49,760 nucleotides of DNA from Gemmatimonadota bacterium (lineage in GTDB: Bacteria; Gemmatimonadota; Gemmatimonadetes; Longimicrobiales; Gaopeijiaceae), in contig JAJEBW010000022.1 in the NCBI GenBank assembly GCA_022822325.1, positions 1 to 49,760 on the forward strand, written 5' to 3'. Position numbers and translations under genes: made by a program. The notes under the pieces are model-generated. The model did not search any database. It was given only the letters and a program-made list of their open reading frames with translations, and had not been told where the DNA came from. Every line of letters begins with the position of its first letter. The stretch's first letter is position 1. This document shows positions 26,311-34,591 of the stretch, piece after piece.

Positions 26311-26861
26311 GGCGTCCTCACCACGACCTGGTCGGCGAAGCGGAGATCGATCTCGCGGGGGATCCTGTCTTCGCGCCGTTCGATGGCGTCGTTGAGCGCC
26401 ACCACCGCTGCGCGCAGGCGAGGGCCGGTCATCGGCGGATGATACCGGATGCGGAGCCTGGACTCGCCCAGAAGAAGGAAGAGGACGGCTTCCCGGTCGT
26501 CGATCCACGCCTCGGAGATGACGGCGAAAACGTCCGGCGCCACCCTGGAGATCGTGTCGGCGTCGCGGGCCAGAACGCGGCGGCCCCAGAGGGCTTCCGC
26601 GCGCGGTGCGGCGACCCGGAGCAGGGGAAGGTCGAGGACGGTGGTGGAGGGATCGATCGCGATTTCGTCGCCGCGGCGGTCGACCGGGGTCGCGACCGGG
26701 CGCGCCACCAGACCGACCGGAACCGGGCTCTGCGGCAGAGGCTTCGCCGCCGCCTCCTCCTCCAGCGCCCGTCGCGCGGCCTCGCGGATCGGCAGCATGG
26801 CGGTTACGAAGGCCAGCGCGGCCACCGCCACCACCACCGCCACCGCCCCCCCCGCCCTCAC
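26307..26861 (-). CDS. ftsQ: FtsQ-like division protein without an evident POTRA domain
   Basis: Position between murC and ftsA, one N-terminal membrane span (VAVVVAVAALAFVTAML) and a C-terminal half ending IDLRFADQVVVRTP identify it as FtsQ/DivIB, the bitopic scaffold of the divisome. It has only 184 residues against a usual 250-280. After the span and a charged linker the sequence goes directly to GLVARPVATPVDRRGDEIAID and VLDLPLLR, which correspond to the start of the FtsQ beta domain. The roughly 70-residue POTRA domain that normally precedes this point is not apparent. Start GTG 26861 overlaps the murC stop. Confidence 0.8.
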   Translation of the reverse strand: MRAGGAVAVVVAVAALAFVTAMLPIREAARRALEEEAAAKPLPQSPVPVGLVARPVATPVDRRGDEIAIDPSTTVLDLPLLRVAAPRAEALWGRRVLARDADTISRVAPDVFAVISEAWIDDREAVLFLLLGESRLRIRYHPPMTGPRLRAAVVALNDAIERREDRIPREIDLRFADQVVVRTP

Positions 26862-28282
26862 CCGTCCCCCTCCCCGCCAACGGCTTCCCCGTCGCGCAGG
26901 GCGGCCAGCAGCTTCGGCCCGGCCGACTCGATCGATCCGGCTCCCATCAGCACGCACAGATCCCCCGCGCCCAGCGCGGCCGCCAACGCGGCCGACAGGG
27001 TGTCCAGCTCGGGGTGGTAGGTCACGCGGGACGCTCCGCCATCCACGGCCGCCGCGATCATCTCGCCGCTCACGCCCGCGATCGGGGCCTCGCGCGCCGG
27101 ATAGACGTCGGTTACCCAGACCCGGTCCGCCTCGCCCAGCGCCCGCGCGAACTCCAGGTGAAAGTCCCGGGTGCGCGAATACAGGTGCGGCTGAAAGACG
27201 GCCACCAGCCGCCGCCCCGGGTTCGCCTCGCGGGCCGCGCGCAGCGTCGCGGCGATCTCGGTCGGGTGATGCGCGTAGTCGTCCACCACCTCCACCCCGC
27301 CCGCGCCGCCCAGCGCATCGTAGCGCCTCGCCACCCCCCGGAATGCGGCCAGCCCCTCGCGCACCGCCCCCCATCCCACCCCGAGCGTGCGCGCCACCCC
27401 AACGGCGGCCAGCGCATTGCGGACATTGTGCGCACCCGGCACGGCGACCCGAAACCGACCCGCGCGGGCGCCCTGCTCCACGATGGCGAAGCTGCTGCCC
27501 CGGCCTTCGCACCCGAGCCGGACGGCGCGAAGTTGCGCGCCCGGAGCCAGCCCGTAGCTGCGCGTGCGGCCGCCTCCCCGCACGCCGGCGGCCGCGGCTC
27601 CCGGGTCGTCGCCGCAGATCCAGAGCCTTCCCTCCGGCGCGAGGCGGTCCACGAACTCGCCGAAGGCGGCGCGCACCCCGGCCAGATCGCCGTAGATGTC
27701 GAGGTGGTCGGCCTCCAGGTTGGTCACGACGGCGACGGAGGGGCGAAGCTGAAGGAAGGAGCGGGCAAACTCGTCGGCTTCCACCACGAAGAGATCCGAG
27801 TCGCCGGAACGCAGATTTCCCCCCCACGCGGCGACCTCGCCCCCCACCACTCCGGTCGGATCCAGCCCCCCGGCCTCGAGGATGGCGGTGGTCATCGCGG
27901 TGGTGGTGGTTTTGCCGTGGGTTCCCGCGATCGCGACGACCCGTCCCTCGTTCACCCACTGGCCGAGTGCGCGGGCACGGTTCATGGCGGGGATGCCCAG
28001 GCGGCGGGCGGCCTCCAGCTCGGGGTGGTCCGGCGGAATCGCCGAGGTGAAGACCAGCGCGGCGGCGCCGTCGAGGTGCGCGGGATCGTGGCCGCGGGCG
28101 CAGGGGATTCCGAGCCGCGAGAGGGCGCGGGTGGTGCGCGATTCCTGCAGGTCGCAGCCGGTTACGGTCGCGCCGTCCAGGTGCAGCATCTGGGCCAGCG
28201 GGGCCATCCCGGCGCCGCCGATTCCCATGAAGTGCACGGGACCGCTCCGGGCAAGGGAACGAAGGGTCGCGGGCGCGTTCAT
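26858..28282 (-). CDS. murC: UDP-N-acetylmuramate--L-alanine ligase
   Basis: Adds the first amino acid, L-alanine, to UDP-MurNAc. The 474-residue Mur ligase has the N-terminal VHFMGIGGAGMAPLA, the ATP loop AGTHGKTTTTAM, the Mg/carbamate region VVEADEFARSF and C-terminal VVDDYAHHPTEIAATL with VFQPHLYSRT, a combination specific to MurC. ATG 28282 overlaps the murG stop. In many genomes murB follows here; in this one ftsQ follows directly. Confidence 0.97.
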   Translation of the reverse strand: MNAPATLRSLARSGPVHFMGIGGAGMAPLAQMLHLDGATVTGCDLQESRTTRALSRLGIPCARGHDPAHLDGAAALVFTSAIPPDHPELEAARRLGIPAMNRARALGQWVNEGRVVAIAGTHGKTTTTAMTTAILEAGGLDPTGVVGGEVAAWGGNLRSGDSDLFVVEADEFARSFLQLRPSVAVVTNLEADHLDIYGDLAGVRAAFGEFVDRLAPEGRLWICGDDPGAAAAGVRGGGRTRSYGLAPGAQLRAVRLGCEGRGSSFAIVEQGARAGRFRVAVPGAHNVRNALAAVGVARTLGVGWGAVREGLAAFRGVARRYDALGGAGGVEVVDDYAHHPTEIAATLRAAREANPGRRLVAVFQPHLYSRTRDFHLEFARALGEADRVWVTDVYPAREAPIAGVSGEMIAAAVDGGASRVTYHPELDTLSAALAAALGAGDLCVLMGAGSIESAGPKLLAALRDGEAVGGEGDG

Positions 28283-29466
28283 CGCAGCAGCTCCGCGACG
28301 GATGCGGCGATCGCGCGGGCGGCGTCGGGGCGGGCGCGGGCGCGGGCTGCCCGCGACATCGAGGCCAGCCGGCCGGGGTCGGCAAGGAGGCCGTCCACCT
28401 CCGCCCAGAGGCGCTCGCCGGTGAGAGGACGGCCGGCATAGTCGTTTTCGGGAAGGTGAAGGGCGGCCCCCGCGGCCTCCAGCGCGCGCGCATTGGCCGT
28501 CTGGTGGTCAGCGGCGGCGGTGGGCAGGGGAACCAGGATCGCCGGCAATCCCCAGGCGAGGAACTCCGAGGTGGCCATCGCGCCCGCCCGCGAAACGACC
28601 AGATCGGCGGCGGCCAGCGCCCGGTACATCGTCGCCGGATCGAGCCAGGGAACGATGCGGAAGCGCTCGTCCGCCGCGCCGCCCAGCTTCGCGCCCATCC
28701 TTTCGTGGTGCGCCGGACCGGCGATCCAGAGGACGAAGGGGCCGCCTTCGGGAAGACCGCGTTGCAGCGCCTGGAGGGTGGCCCGGTTCAGGCCGCGCGC
28801 GCCCTGGCTGCCGCCCACGACCAGAACCAGGTGGCCGCGCGCGGGGAGGCCGAGCGATCGACGCGCCGTCGCGCGGTCGGGGGGACGGGGGAGGGGGTGG
28901 ATGGGATTGCCGCTGTCCCGCACCCGGTGGCGCACGGTCGCGGGGAGGGCGTCCCGGGCCTCCGGGCTCGCGACATGAATCTGCCGGGCCCAGCGCGCAA
29001 TCAACCGCGTGGTTCTTCCCGGGTGGGTGTTCTGTTCCTGCAACACGACCGGGATCCCCAGCAGACGGGCCGCGATTCCCGCCGGTGCGCAGGCGTAGCC
29101 TCCCGTCAGAACCGCCGCCCGCACCTCGCGCTCGCGCAGATCGGGAAGGAGCCGGCACACCCCCATTAAAAGTAGTGCGAGCGCCCGCAGATTTCCCGCC
29201 GCAGCCGCCGGCAAACCGCTCCCGCGCCCCGTGCGCAGTCCGGCCACCGGCAACAGCCGATGTTCATATCCGAGAGCGGGCAACTCGCGCGCCTCGATCC
29301 GGCCCTCGCAACCGACGAAGTAGGGCTTCGCGCCGGGAAGGATCTCGGTCAGCGCCTTGGCGACATTGCGCGCCGGGTGAAAGTGGCCCGCCGTTCCGCC
29401 GCCCGAAAAGACGACCTGGACGCAATCCCCCTGCCCCGACCGGGACGCCGCGCCGCGGGCTACCAC
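28279..29466 (-). CDS. murG: Undecaprenyldiphospho-muramoylpentapeptide beta-N-acetylglucosaminyltransferase
   Basis: GT28 enzyme that converts lipid I to lipid II on the cytoplasmic membrane face. Signature elements include VFSGGGTAGHFHPA near the start, LTGGYACAPAGIAA, VVLQEQNTHPG, VVGGSQGARGLN and the UDP-GlcNAc site VSRAGAMATSEFLAWGLPAILVPLPTAAADHQTANA. Start GTG 29466 overlaps the end of ftsW and has GGAG 7 nt upstream, which adds about 17 residues before the conserved core. Confidence 0.96.
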   Translation of the reverse strand: MVARGAASRSGQGDCVQVVFSGGGTAGHFHPARNVAKALTEILPGAKPYFVGCEGRIEARELPALGYEHRLLPVAGLRTGRGSGLPAAAAGNLRALALLLMGVCRLLPDLREREVRAAVLTGGYACAPAGIAARLLGIPVVLQEQNTHPGRTTRLIARWARQIHVASPEARDALPATVRHRVRDSGNPIHPLPRPPDRATARRSLGLPARGHLVLVVGGSQGARGLNRATLQALQRGLPEGGPFVLWIAGPAHHERMGAKLGGAADERFRIVPWLDPATMYRALAAADLVVSRAGAMATSEFLAWGLPAILVPLPTAAADHQTANARALEAAGAALHLPENDYAGRPLTGERLWAEVDGLLADPGRLASMSRAARARARPDAARAIAASVAELLR

Positions 29467-30695
29467 GCTGGAGCTCCCGTCGGCGCCCGCGCCCGCCTCC
29501 GCTTCACCGACCCTTCGCGCGCAATCGCAAGGAGAATCCCCACCGCCGCCAGCATCGTCACCAGATTGCTTCGTCCGTAGGAGATGAAGGGAAGCGACAG
29601 CCCGGTGGCCGGCATCATCCCGAGCCCGACCCCGATGTGCAGAAAGGCCTGGAGTCCGATCAGCGTGGCTAGTCCCACCGCCAGAAGCTGGCTGAAGAGA
29701 TCCTGCGCCTGGCGCGAAATGCGAAAGGCGATCGCCACGAAGGCCACAAAGCAGAGGATGACCGCCATCGTCCCCACCAATCCCCATTCTTCTCCGATCA
29801 TCGCGAAGATGAAATCGTTGTGCGCCTCGGGGAGGAAGCCGAACTTCTGCTGCCCCTCGCCGAACCCGACGCCCGTCAGTCCCCCCGATCCGATCGCCAG
29901 CAAGCTCTGGTAGCTCTGGTAGGCGCCCCCTTCCGGCACCGATCCGGGGTTGAGCAGCAGGGTTTCCCAGCGAGCGCGCCGGTACCCGGAGGTCAGGATG
30001 GTGATGGCGAGCGGCGCGGCGGCGGCGGCGAGCAGGACGAAGTGGGCGATGCGCGCACCGGCGGCAAAGACGACGCAGACTCCCAGGGCGGCGATGAGGA
30101 GGGCCGTGGAGAGGTCGGGTTCGAGGGCGACCAGGCCGACCACAACCGCCCAGACGATCAGGAATGGAGCGAGTCCCCGGCTCAGGCTGCGGAGCCGATC
30201 CTGTTTGCGCACCGCCGCCGACGCCGTCCAGACCGCGACCGCCACCTTGGCCGGATCGGAGGGTTGAAAGCGAATTCCCAGATCCAGCCAGCGCCGCGCG
30301 CCATTCACCGAAGGAGCGATCGCCTCGGTTCCGGGCAGGACGACCAGCGCGAGGAACAGAATCGAACCGAGAAGAAGGATGTGGGATGACCGGCTCCACC
30401 AATCGGTGGGTACGCGCGACAGCGCCACCATCACCACCAGGCCCACCAGGACCCCGATCGCCTGGCGGCTGACGTAGTAGTAGTGCGGAAGATTGCCCTG
30501 GCTGGCCATCACCGAGCTGGCGCTGTGCAGGGTGATCAGACCGAAGGCCATGAGGATGATCGCGAGCGTCGCGAGCGCGCCGGCCTCCCATCCGCGGGGA
30601 AGCCCTCTTTCCGGACGCGATGCGCGGGCGCGGGCCGCGACGTCGAGCGCCCAGAATCCGCGGCGCGACCGCCCCCTGCGGGCTCCGGCCATCAT
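29460..30695 (-). CDS. ftsW: Peptidoglycan glycosyltransferase FtsW
   Basis: SEDS-family septal peptidoglycan polymerase, partner of FtsI. The 411-residue protein has about ten membrane spans, with conserved LHSASSVMA, WLDLG-RFQPSDPAK (usually QPSE), the catalytic-loop ALEPDLSTA, GYRRARWE and PEAHNDFIFAMIGEEWG. A basic N-terminal extension of about 35 residues precedes the first span. Its ATG at 30695 overlaps the murD stop. Confidence 0.96.
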   Translation of the reverse strand: MMAGARRGRSRRGFWALDVAARARASRPERGLPRGWEAGALATLAIILMAFGLITLHSASSVMASQGNLPHYYYVSRQAIGVLVGLVVMVALSRVPTDWWSRSSHILLLGSILFLALVVLPGTEAIAPSVNGARRWLDLGIRFQPSDPAKVAVAVWTASAAVRKQDRLRSLSRGLAPFLIVWAVVVGLVALEPDLSTALLIAALGVCVVFAAGARIAHFVLLAAAAAPLAITILTSGYRRARWETLLLNPGSVPEGGAYQSYQSLLAIGSGGLTGVGFGEGQQKFGFLPEAHNDFIFAMIGEEWGLVGTMAVILCFVAFVAIAFRISRQAQDLFSQLLAVGLATLIGLQAFLHIGVGLGMMPATGLSLPFISYGRSNLVTMLAAVGILLAIAREGSVKRRRARAPTGAPAW

Positions 30696-32113
30696 CCCGT
30701 CCTGCCCCCCCTCTGCGCCATGCGCCGGAAGGCATCGCCGCGCTCCATGTAGTTGGCGAACATGTCGAAGCTCGAACAGGCCGGCGCCAGGAGCAGGGTG
30801 TCGCCCGGCCGCGCCGCCCGCTGCCCGGCCGCGACCGCCTCCGCGAAGGAACCGCGCACCCGCAAAACCGGGAACGGGGCCGATGCCAGCTCGCGCACCA
30901 CCCGCCCCCCCGCCTCCCCGTAGGCCACCGCGGCCCGCACCCTCCGCCCTCTCGCGGCGAGGAGACCGCGAAAATCCTCCCCCTTGTCGCTGCCGCCGAG
31001 CAACAGCACCAGCGGGCCTTCCAGGCTCTCCACCGCGCTGAGCGCGGCGCCCAGATTGGTCGCCTTCGAGTCGTTCACCCACCGCACCCCGCGCACCGCC
31101 CCAACCGGCTCGAGACGATGCGGAAGCGGCGGGAAGGAACGGAGCGCGGCGGCGGCCCCCTCCTCCGCCACCAGCGCGCGAGCGGCCTCCGGCGCCGCAA
31201 TCGCCGCCAGGAGCGCGGCCAGCGCATTCGCCGCATTGTGTCGTCCCAGGAGGGCAAGATCCCTCCGTTCGGCCACCCGCACCGGCGCGGCGGCGCCCTC
31301 TTCTCCCAGCTCCACCAGAAAGGCGTCCCCCGCGAGCCAGGCCCCCGGGCGCGCGGCCTCCTCCACCGAAAAGCGAACCGGTCGTCCGGGAAACCCCTCC
31401 GCCATCGCCAGCACGGCCCGGTCGTCGCCATTGAGCACCCAGGTCGTGCGCGGGCTTCCCGCCTCGAAGAGTCGCCGCTTGTCGCGGTGGTAGTCGGCCA
31501 CGGTGGCGTAGCGATCCATGTGATCGACGCCGAGGTTGGTCATCACCCCGGTATCGGGGGTCAGGGCGCGGGTGTCGGCGAGCTGAAAGGACGACAGCTC
31601 CAGGACGATCCGGTCCGGCGCGGGCTCCATGAGGGCGAGCGTCGAGGCCGGAGGACCCAGTCCCCCCCCGACATTCCCCCCCAGCGCCGCATTCACCCCT
31701 GCAGCCGCCAGAAGGTGGGCCGCCAGCGCCGCGGTGGTCGTCTTTCCGTTCGTGCCGGTCACGATTGTCAGTGGCGCGCCAAGGAACCGACCGGCGAATT
31801 CAGGCTCCGATACCCAATCGACGCCCCGTGCGCGCAGGGCGGCGAGGATGGGGACCCCGGGGGCGATTCCCGGGCTGACGACGACGGTGTCGGCGCGCGC
31901 GATCTCCTCCACGCGATGCTCTCCGAGCCGGACCTCGGCTCCCAGTCCGCGGAGGACTGCACCACGGGCTGAAGTTGCGTCATTGTTGTTCTTGTCCGTG
32001 ACATGTACCTCTGCTCCCTTCGCCAGGGCCAGTCGCGCGGCCGCTTCGCCGCTCGTCCCCAGCCCGATGATGGCAACTCGTTCCGGCTGCCCCTCTTCCC
32101 GCTGTCCGTTCAC
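30692..32113 (-). CDS. murD: UDP-N-acetylmuramoyl-L-alanine--D-glutamate ligase
   Basis: Adds D-glutamate to UDP-MurNAc-L-Ala. The 473-residue enzyme shows the Rossmann start VAIIGLGTSGEAAARLA, SPGIAPGVP, the ATP loop VTGTNGKTTTAAL, GGNVGGGLG, ELSSFQL, NLGVDHMDRY, HRLEPVGAVRGVRWVNDSKATN and the ending LLAPACSSFDMFANYMERGDAFRR, all specific to MurD. Start is GTG 32113 with AGAGG very close upstream; it follows mraY by 19 bp. Confidence 0.97.
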   Translation of the reverse strand: MNGQREEGQPERVAIIGLGTSGEAAARLALAKGAEVHVTDKNNNDATSARGAVLRGLGAEVRLGEHRVEEIARADTVVVSPGIAPGVPILAALRARGVDWVSEPEFAGRFLGAPLTIVTGTNGKTTTAALAAHLLAAAGVNAALGGNVGGGLGPPASTLALMEPAPDRIVLELSSFQLADTRALTPDTGVMTNLGVDHMDRYATVADYHRDKRRLFEAGSPRTTWVLNGDDRAVLAMAEGFPGRPVRFSVEEAARPGAWLAGDAFLVELGEEGAAAPVRVAERRDLALLGRHNAANALAALLAAIAAPEAARALVAEEGAAAALRSFPPLPHRLEPVGAVRGVRWVNDSKATNLGAALSAVESLEGPLVLLLGGSDKGEDFRGLLAARGRRVRAAVAYGEAGGRVVRELASAPFPVLRVRGSFAEAVAAGQRAARPGDTLLLAPACSSFDMFANYMERGDAFRRMAQRGGRTG

Positions 32114-32132
32114 ACCTCTCGACTTCCCCCTC

Positions 32133-33239
32133 CTAGCGCAGCTTGAGGGTCGCGAAGCCCACCATCGCGCAGAGAATTCCGAGGATCCAGAAGCGGACCA
32201 CGATCTGTTCGTTCTTCCATCCGGCCATCTGGAAGTGGTGATGAATGGGGGCGCACCCGAAGACCCGCCGACCCTCGCCGTACCGCCATCTCGTGTACTT
32301 GAACCAGCGCGTCTGCACGATGACCGAGACCGTTTCGGCCACGAAAACGCCCCCCACCGCCACCAGCAGGAGCTCGGCCTTGAGCAGGATCGCGATGACC
32401 CCGATCGCGCCCCCGAGCGCCAGCGAACCGGTGTCGCCCATAATCACGCGGGCCGGCTGCGCGTTGAACCAGAGGAATCCGAGCGCGGCGCCGGTGATCG
32501 CGCCCGCCAGGACCGTCAGCTCGCCCGCGCCGGGGATGTAGATCAGCCCCAGGTAGGCGGATGCGTCCACCCGGCCGATCAGGTAGGCGAAGACGGCGAA
32601 GGATCCCACCGCGATCGCCGAGAGACCGGGCGCCAGTCCGTCCAGTCCGTCGGTGAGGTTGACCGAATGGGTCGCGCCGGTCAGCACGAAGGTGACCCAG
32701 AGCACATAGGTGACGGGGTGAAAGACCAGCACCCATTCGTCGACGAGGGGAAGGTTGGTGGCGGTCGCGCCCAGGGGGTACGGCGGACCCAGGAGGACCA
32801 GATACAGCCCGAGTCCGAGCCCCAGCGCGATCGAACCCGCCCACTTCCAGCGTTCCACGAGTCCCCGGGGCGAGGAGCGCACGATCTTGAGGTAGTCGTC
32901 GAGGAAGCCGATCGCCGCCATCCAGAGCATGACCGCGAGCGCGATGACGACATATGGATTGCCGAGTTCGGCCCAGAGGAGGGTGGAGAGCGTCACCACC
33001 CCCACGATGAGGATCCCGCCCATGTTGGCCTTGCGCCCCTCGGCGTCGCCCCGGTCCAGAGCGCTGCGCGGCGCGTCCACGATTCCCCGGCGCCGCATCG
33101 CTGCGATGAAGGGCCGGCCCAGGAGCAGGGTGACGATCAATCCGGTCGCCATCGCCCCTGCCGAACGCACGGTCAGGTAGTTGAAGAGGTTGAAGACGAT
33201 GTGGAGATCGTCGAGTCCGGCGAGGAAGCGGTGCAGCAT
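32133..33239 (-). CDS. mraY: Phospho-N-acetylmuramoyl-pentapeptide-transferase
   Basis: Makes lipid I from UDP-MurNAc-pentapeptide and undecaprenyl phosphate. The 368-residue protein has ten spans and the active-site motifs FLDDYLKI, THSVNLTDGLDGLAPG, VIMGDTGSLALGG and the diagnostic GCAPIHHHFQM. The ATG shares bases with the murF stop (TGATG). Confidence 0.98.
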   Translation of the reverse strand: MLHRFLAGLDDLHIVFNLFNYLTVRSAGAMATGLIVTLLLGRPFIAAMRRRGIVDAPRSALDRGDAEGRKANMGGILIVGVVTLSTLLWAELGNPYVVIALAVMLWMAAIGFLDDYLKIVRSSPRGLVERWKWAGSIALGLGLGLYLVLLGPPYPLGATATNLPLVDEWVLVFHPVTYVLWVTFVLTGATHSVNLTDGLDGLAPGLSAIAVGSFAVFAYLIGRVDASAYLGLIYIPGAGELTVLAGAITGAALGFLWFNAQPARVIMGDTGSLALGGAIGVIAILLKAELLLVAVGGVFVAETVSVIVQTRWFKYTRWRYGEGRRVFGCAPIHHHFQMAGWKNEQIVVRFWILGILCAMVGFATLKLR

Positions 33240-34591
33240 CAGCGGGCCTCCAGCGATCCCAGGGCGCGCTCGAGCCCGACTCCGCGCGAGGCCTTGAGGA
33301 GGATCGTGTCGCCGGACCGGGTCAGGGCGGGAAGGCGCGCGGCGAGGTCGTCGATGTCATCGGCCAGGTGGATGCGCTCGTCCTGAACGCCGAGGCGGGC
33401 GGCGCGCGCGAAGGTTCCGGTCAGGACGAAACGGTCGATGCCGCTGCGAAGCACCCGCGACAGCGTCTCGGCGTGGATCGCGTGGGAGCGCTCGCCGAGT
33501 TCGAGCATCGTCCCCAGCACGGCCACCCGGCGGCCCGGCGCGTCCATCTCCGCGAGGGTGCGGACCGCTGCCAGCGTCCCGGCCGCGTTGGCGTTGTAGC
33601 AGTCCAGGAGAAGCGTCAGGCTTCCCAGCCGCCGCACCTCGCCCCGCATCGGCGCGGGCCCGACCCCCGCCACCCCCCGCGCCGCCGCCCCGTCCCCCAC
33701 CCCCAGAATCCTCGCCACGGCGAGCGCCTGGAGCGCATTGGCCACATTGTGCGCCCCGGGAATCCTCATCTCGACGGTGTGCCCTCCCCACGCGAAGGCG
33801 TAGCTGCCATCGCCGCGGAGATCGGCGTCCCGCACGCGGAAGCCGGGATCGGCGCGCTCCGACCACCCGCTCACGGCGACCCCCGGATCGATGCGGCGCG
33901 CGGCCCGCGCCAGCTCCGGCGGCTCGTCGCCCACCACCGCCCTTCCCCCCCTGGCCAGGCCGCGCAGAAGATCGAGCTTCTCGGCCAGCACCCCCTCGAA
34001 ATCACCCAGCCGCTCGATGTGGGTCTCGGAGACGGTGGTGACCAGCGCCACGGTGGGCTCGGCGATGCGGGCCAGGGCGGCGATCTCGCCCGGTTCGTTG
34101 GTGCCCAGCTCCAGCACCAGCGCGGTGGCGTCGGCGGGCTGCGCCAGGATCGTGAGCGGCGCCCCGATCCGGTTGTTGTTGTTGGCCGCCGTGGCGTGCA
34201 CCCGGTAGCGCGGCGAGAGCGCCCCCGCCAAGAGCTCCTTCGTCGTGGTCTTGCCCGAGGATCCGGTGATCGCGACGACCGGGATCCGGGTGGCGCGGCG
34301 GCGGTGGCGGGCCAGTAGTCCGAGCGCCTCCAGGGTGTCGCCGACGCGGTAGCAGGGGATGGAGGAGGCCGCGGGCGCGCGCTCGGCCACAACGCCCGCG
34401 CAGCCGGCCGCGATCGCCTCGGCAATGAAGTCGTGGCCGTCGAAGCGGTCGCCGCCGAGGGCGAGGAAGAGGTGGCCGGGACGGAGCGTGCGCGTGTCGG
34501 TCGAGATGCCCCGGTAGCGCCGCCGCGGATCGCCGTCGCCGAGTCCCAGCGCCGTCCGCACCTCGTGGTCGTTCCAGAGGAAGCCGCTCAT
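33239..34591 (-). CDS. murF: UDP-N-acetylmuramoyl-tripeptide--D-alanyl-D-alanine ligase
   Basis: Attaches D-Ala-D-Ala to the UDP-MurNAc tripeptide. The 450-residue enzyme has an N-terminal substrate domain (ISTDTRTLRPGHLFLALGG), ATP loop ITGSSGKTTTKELL, ANNNNRIGAPLT, ELGTNEPGEIA, HNVANALQALA, DCYNANAAG and AVLGTMLELGERS. Its ATG overlaps the murE stop (ATGA). The ddl gene that supplies its substrate is not in this window. Confidence 0.97.
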   Translation of the reverse strand: MSGFLWNDHEVRTALGLGDGDPRRRYRGISTDTRTLRPGHLFLALGGDRFDGHDFIAEAIAAGCAGVVAERAPAASSIPCYRVGDTLEALGLLARHRRRATRIPVVAITGSSGKTTTKELLAGALSPRYRVHATAANNNNRIGAPLTILAQPADATALVLELGTNEPGEIAALARIAEPTVALVTTVSETHIERLGDFEGVLAEKLDLLRGLARGGRAVVGDEPPELARAARRIDPGVAVSGWSERADPGFRVRDADLRGDGSYAFAWGGHTVEMRIPGAHNVANALQALAVARILGVGDGAAARGVAGVGPAPMRGEVRRLGSLTLLLDCYNANAAGTLAAVRTLAEMDAPGRRVAVLGTMLELGERSHAIHAETLSRVLRSGIDRFVLTGTFARAARLGVQDERIHLADDIDDLAARLPALTRSGDTILLKASRGVGLERALGSLEAR

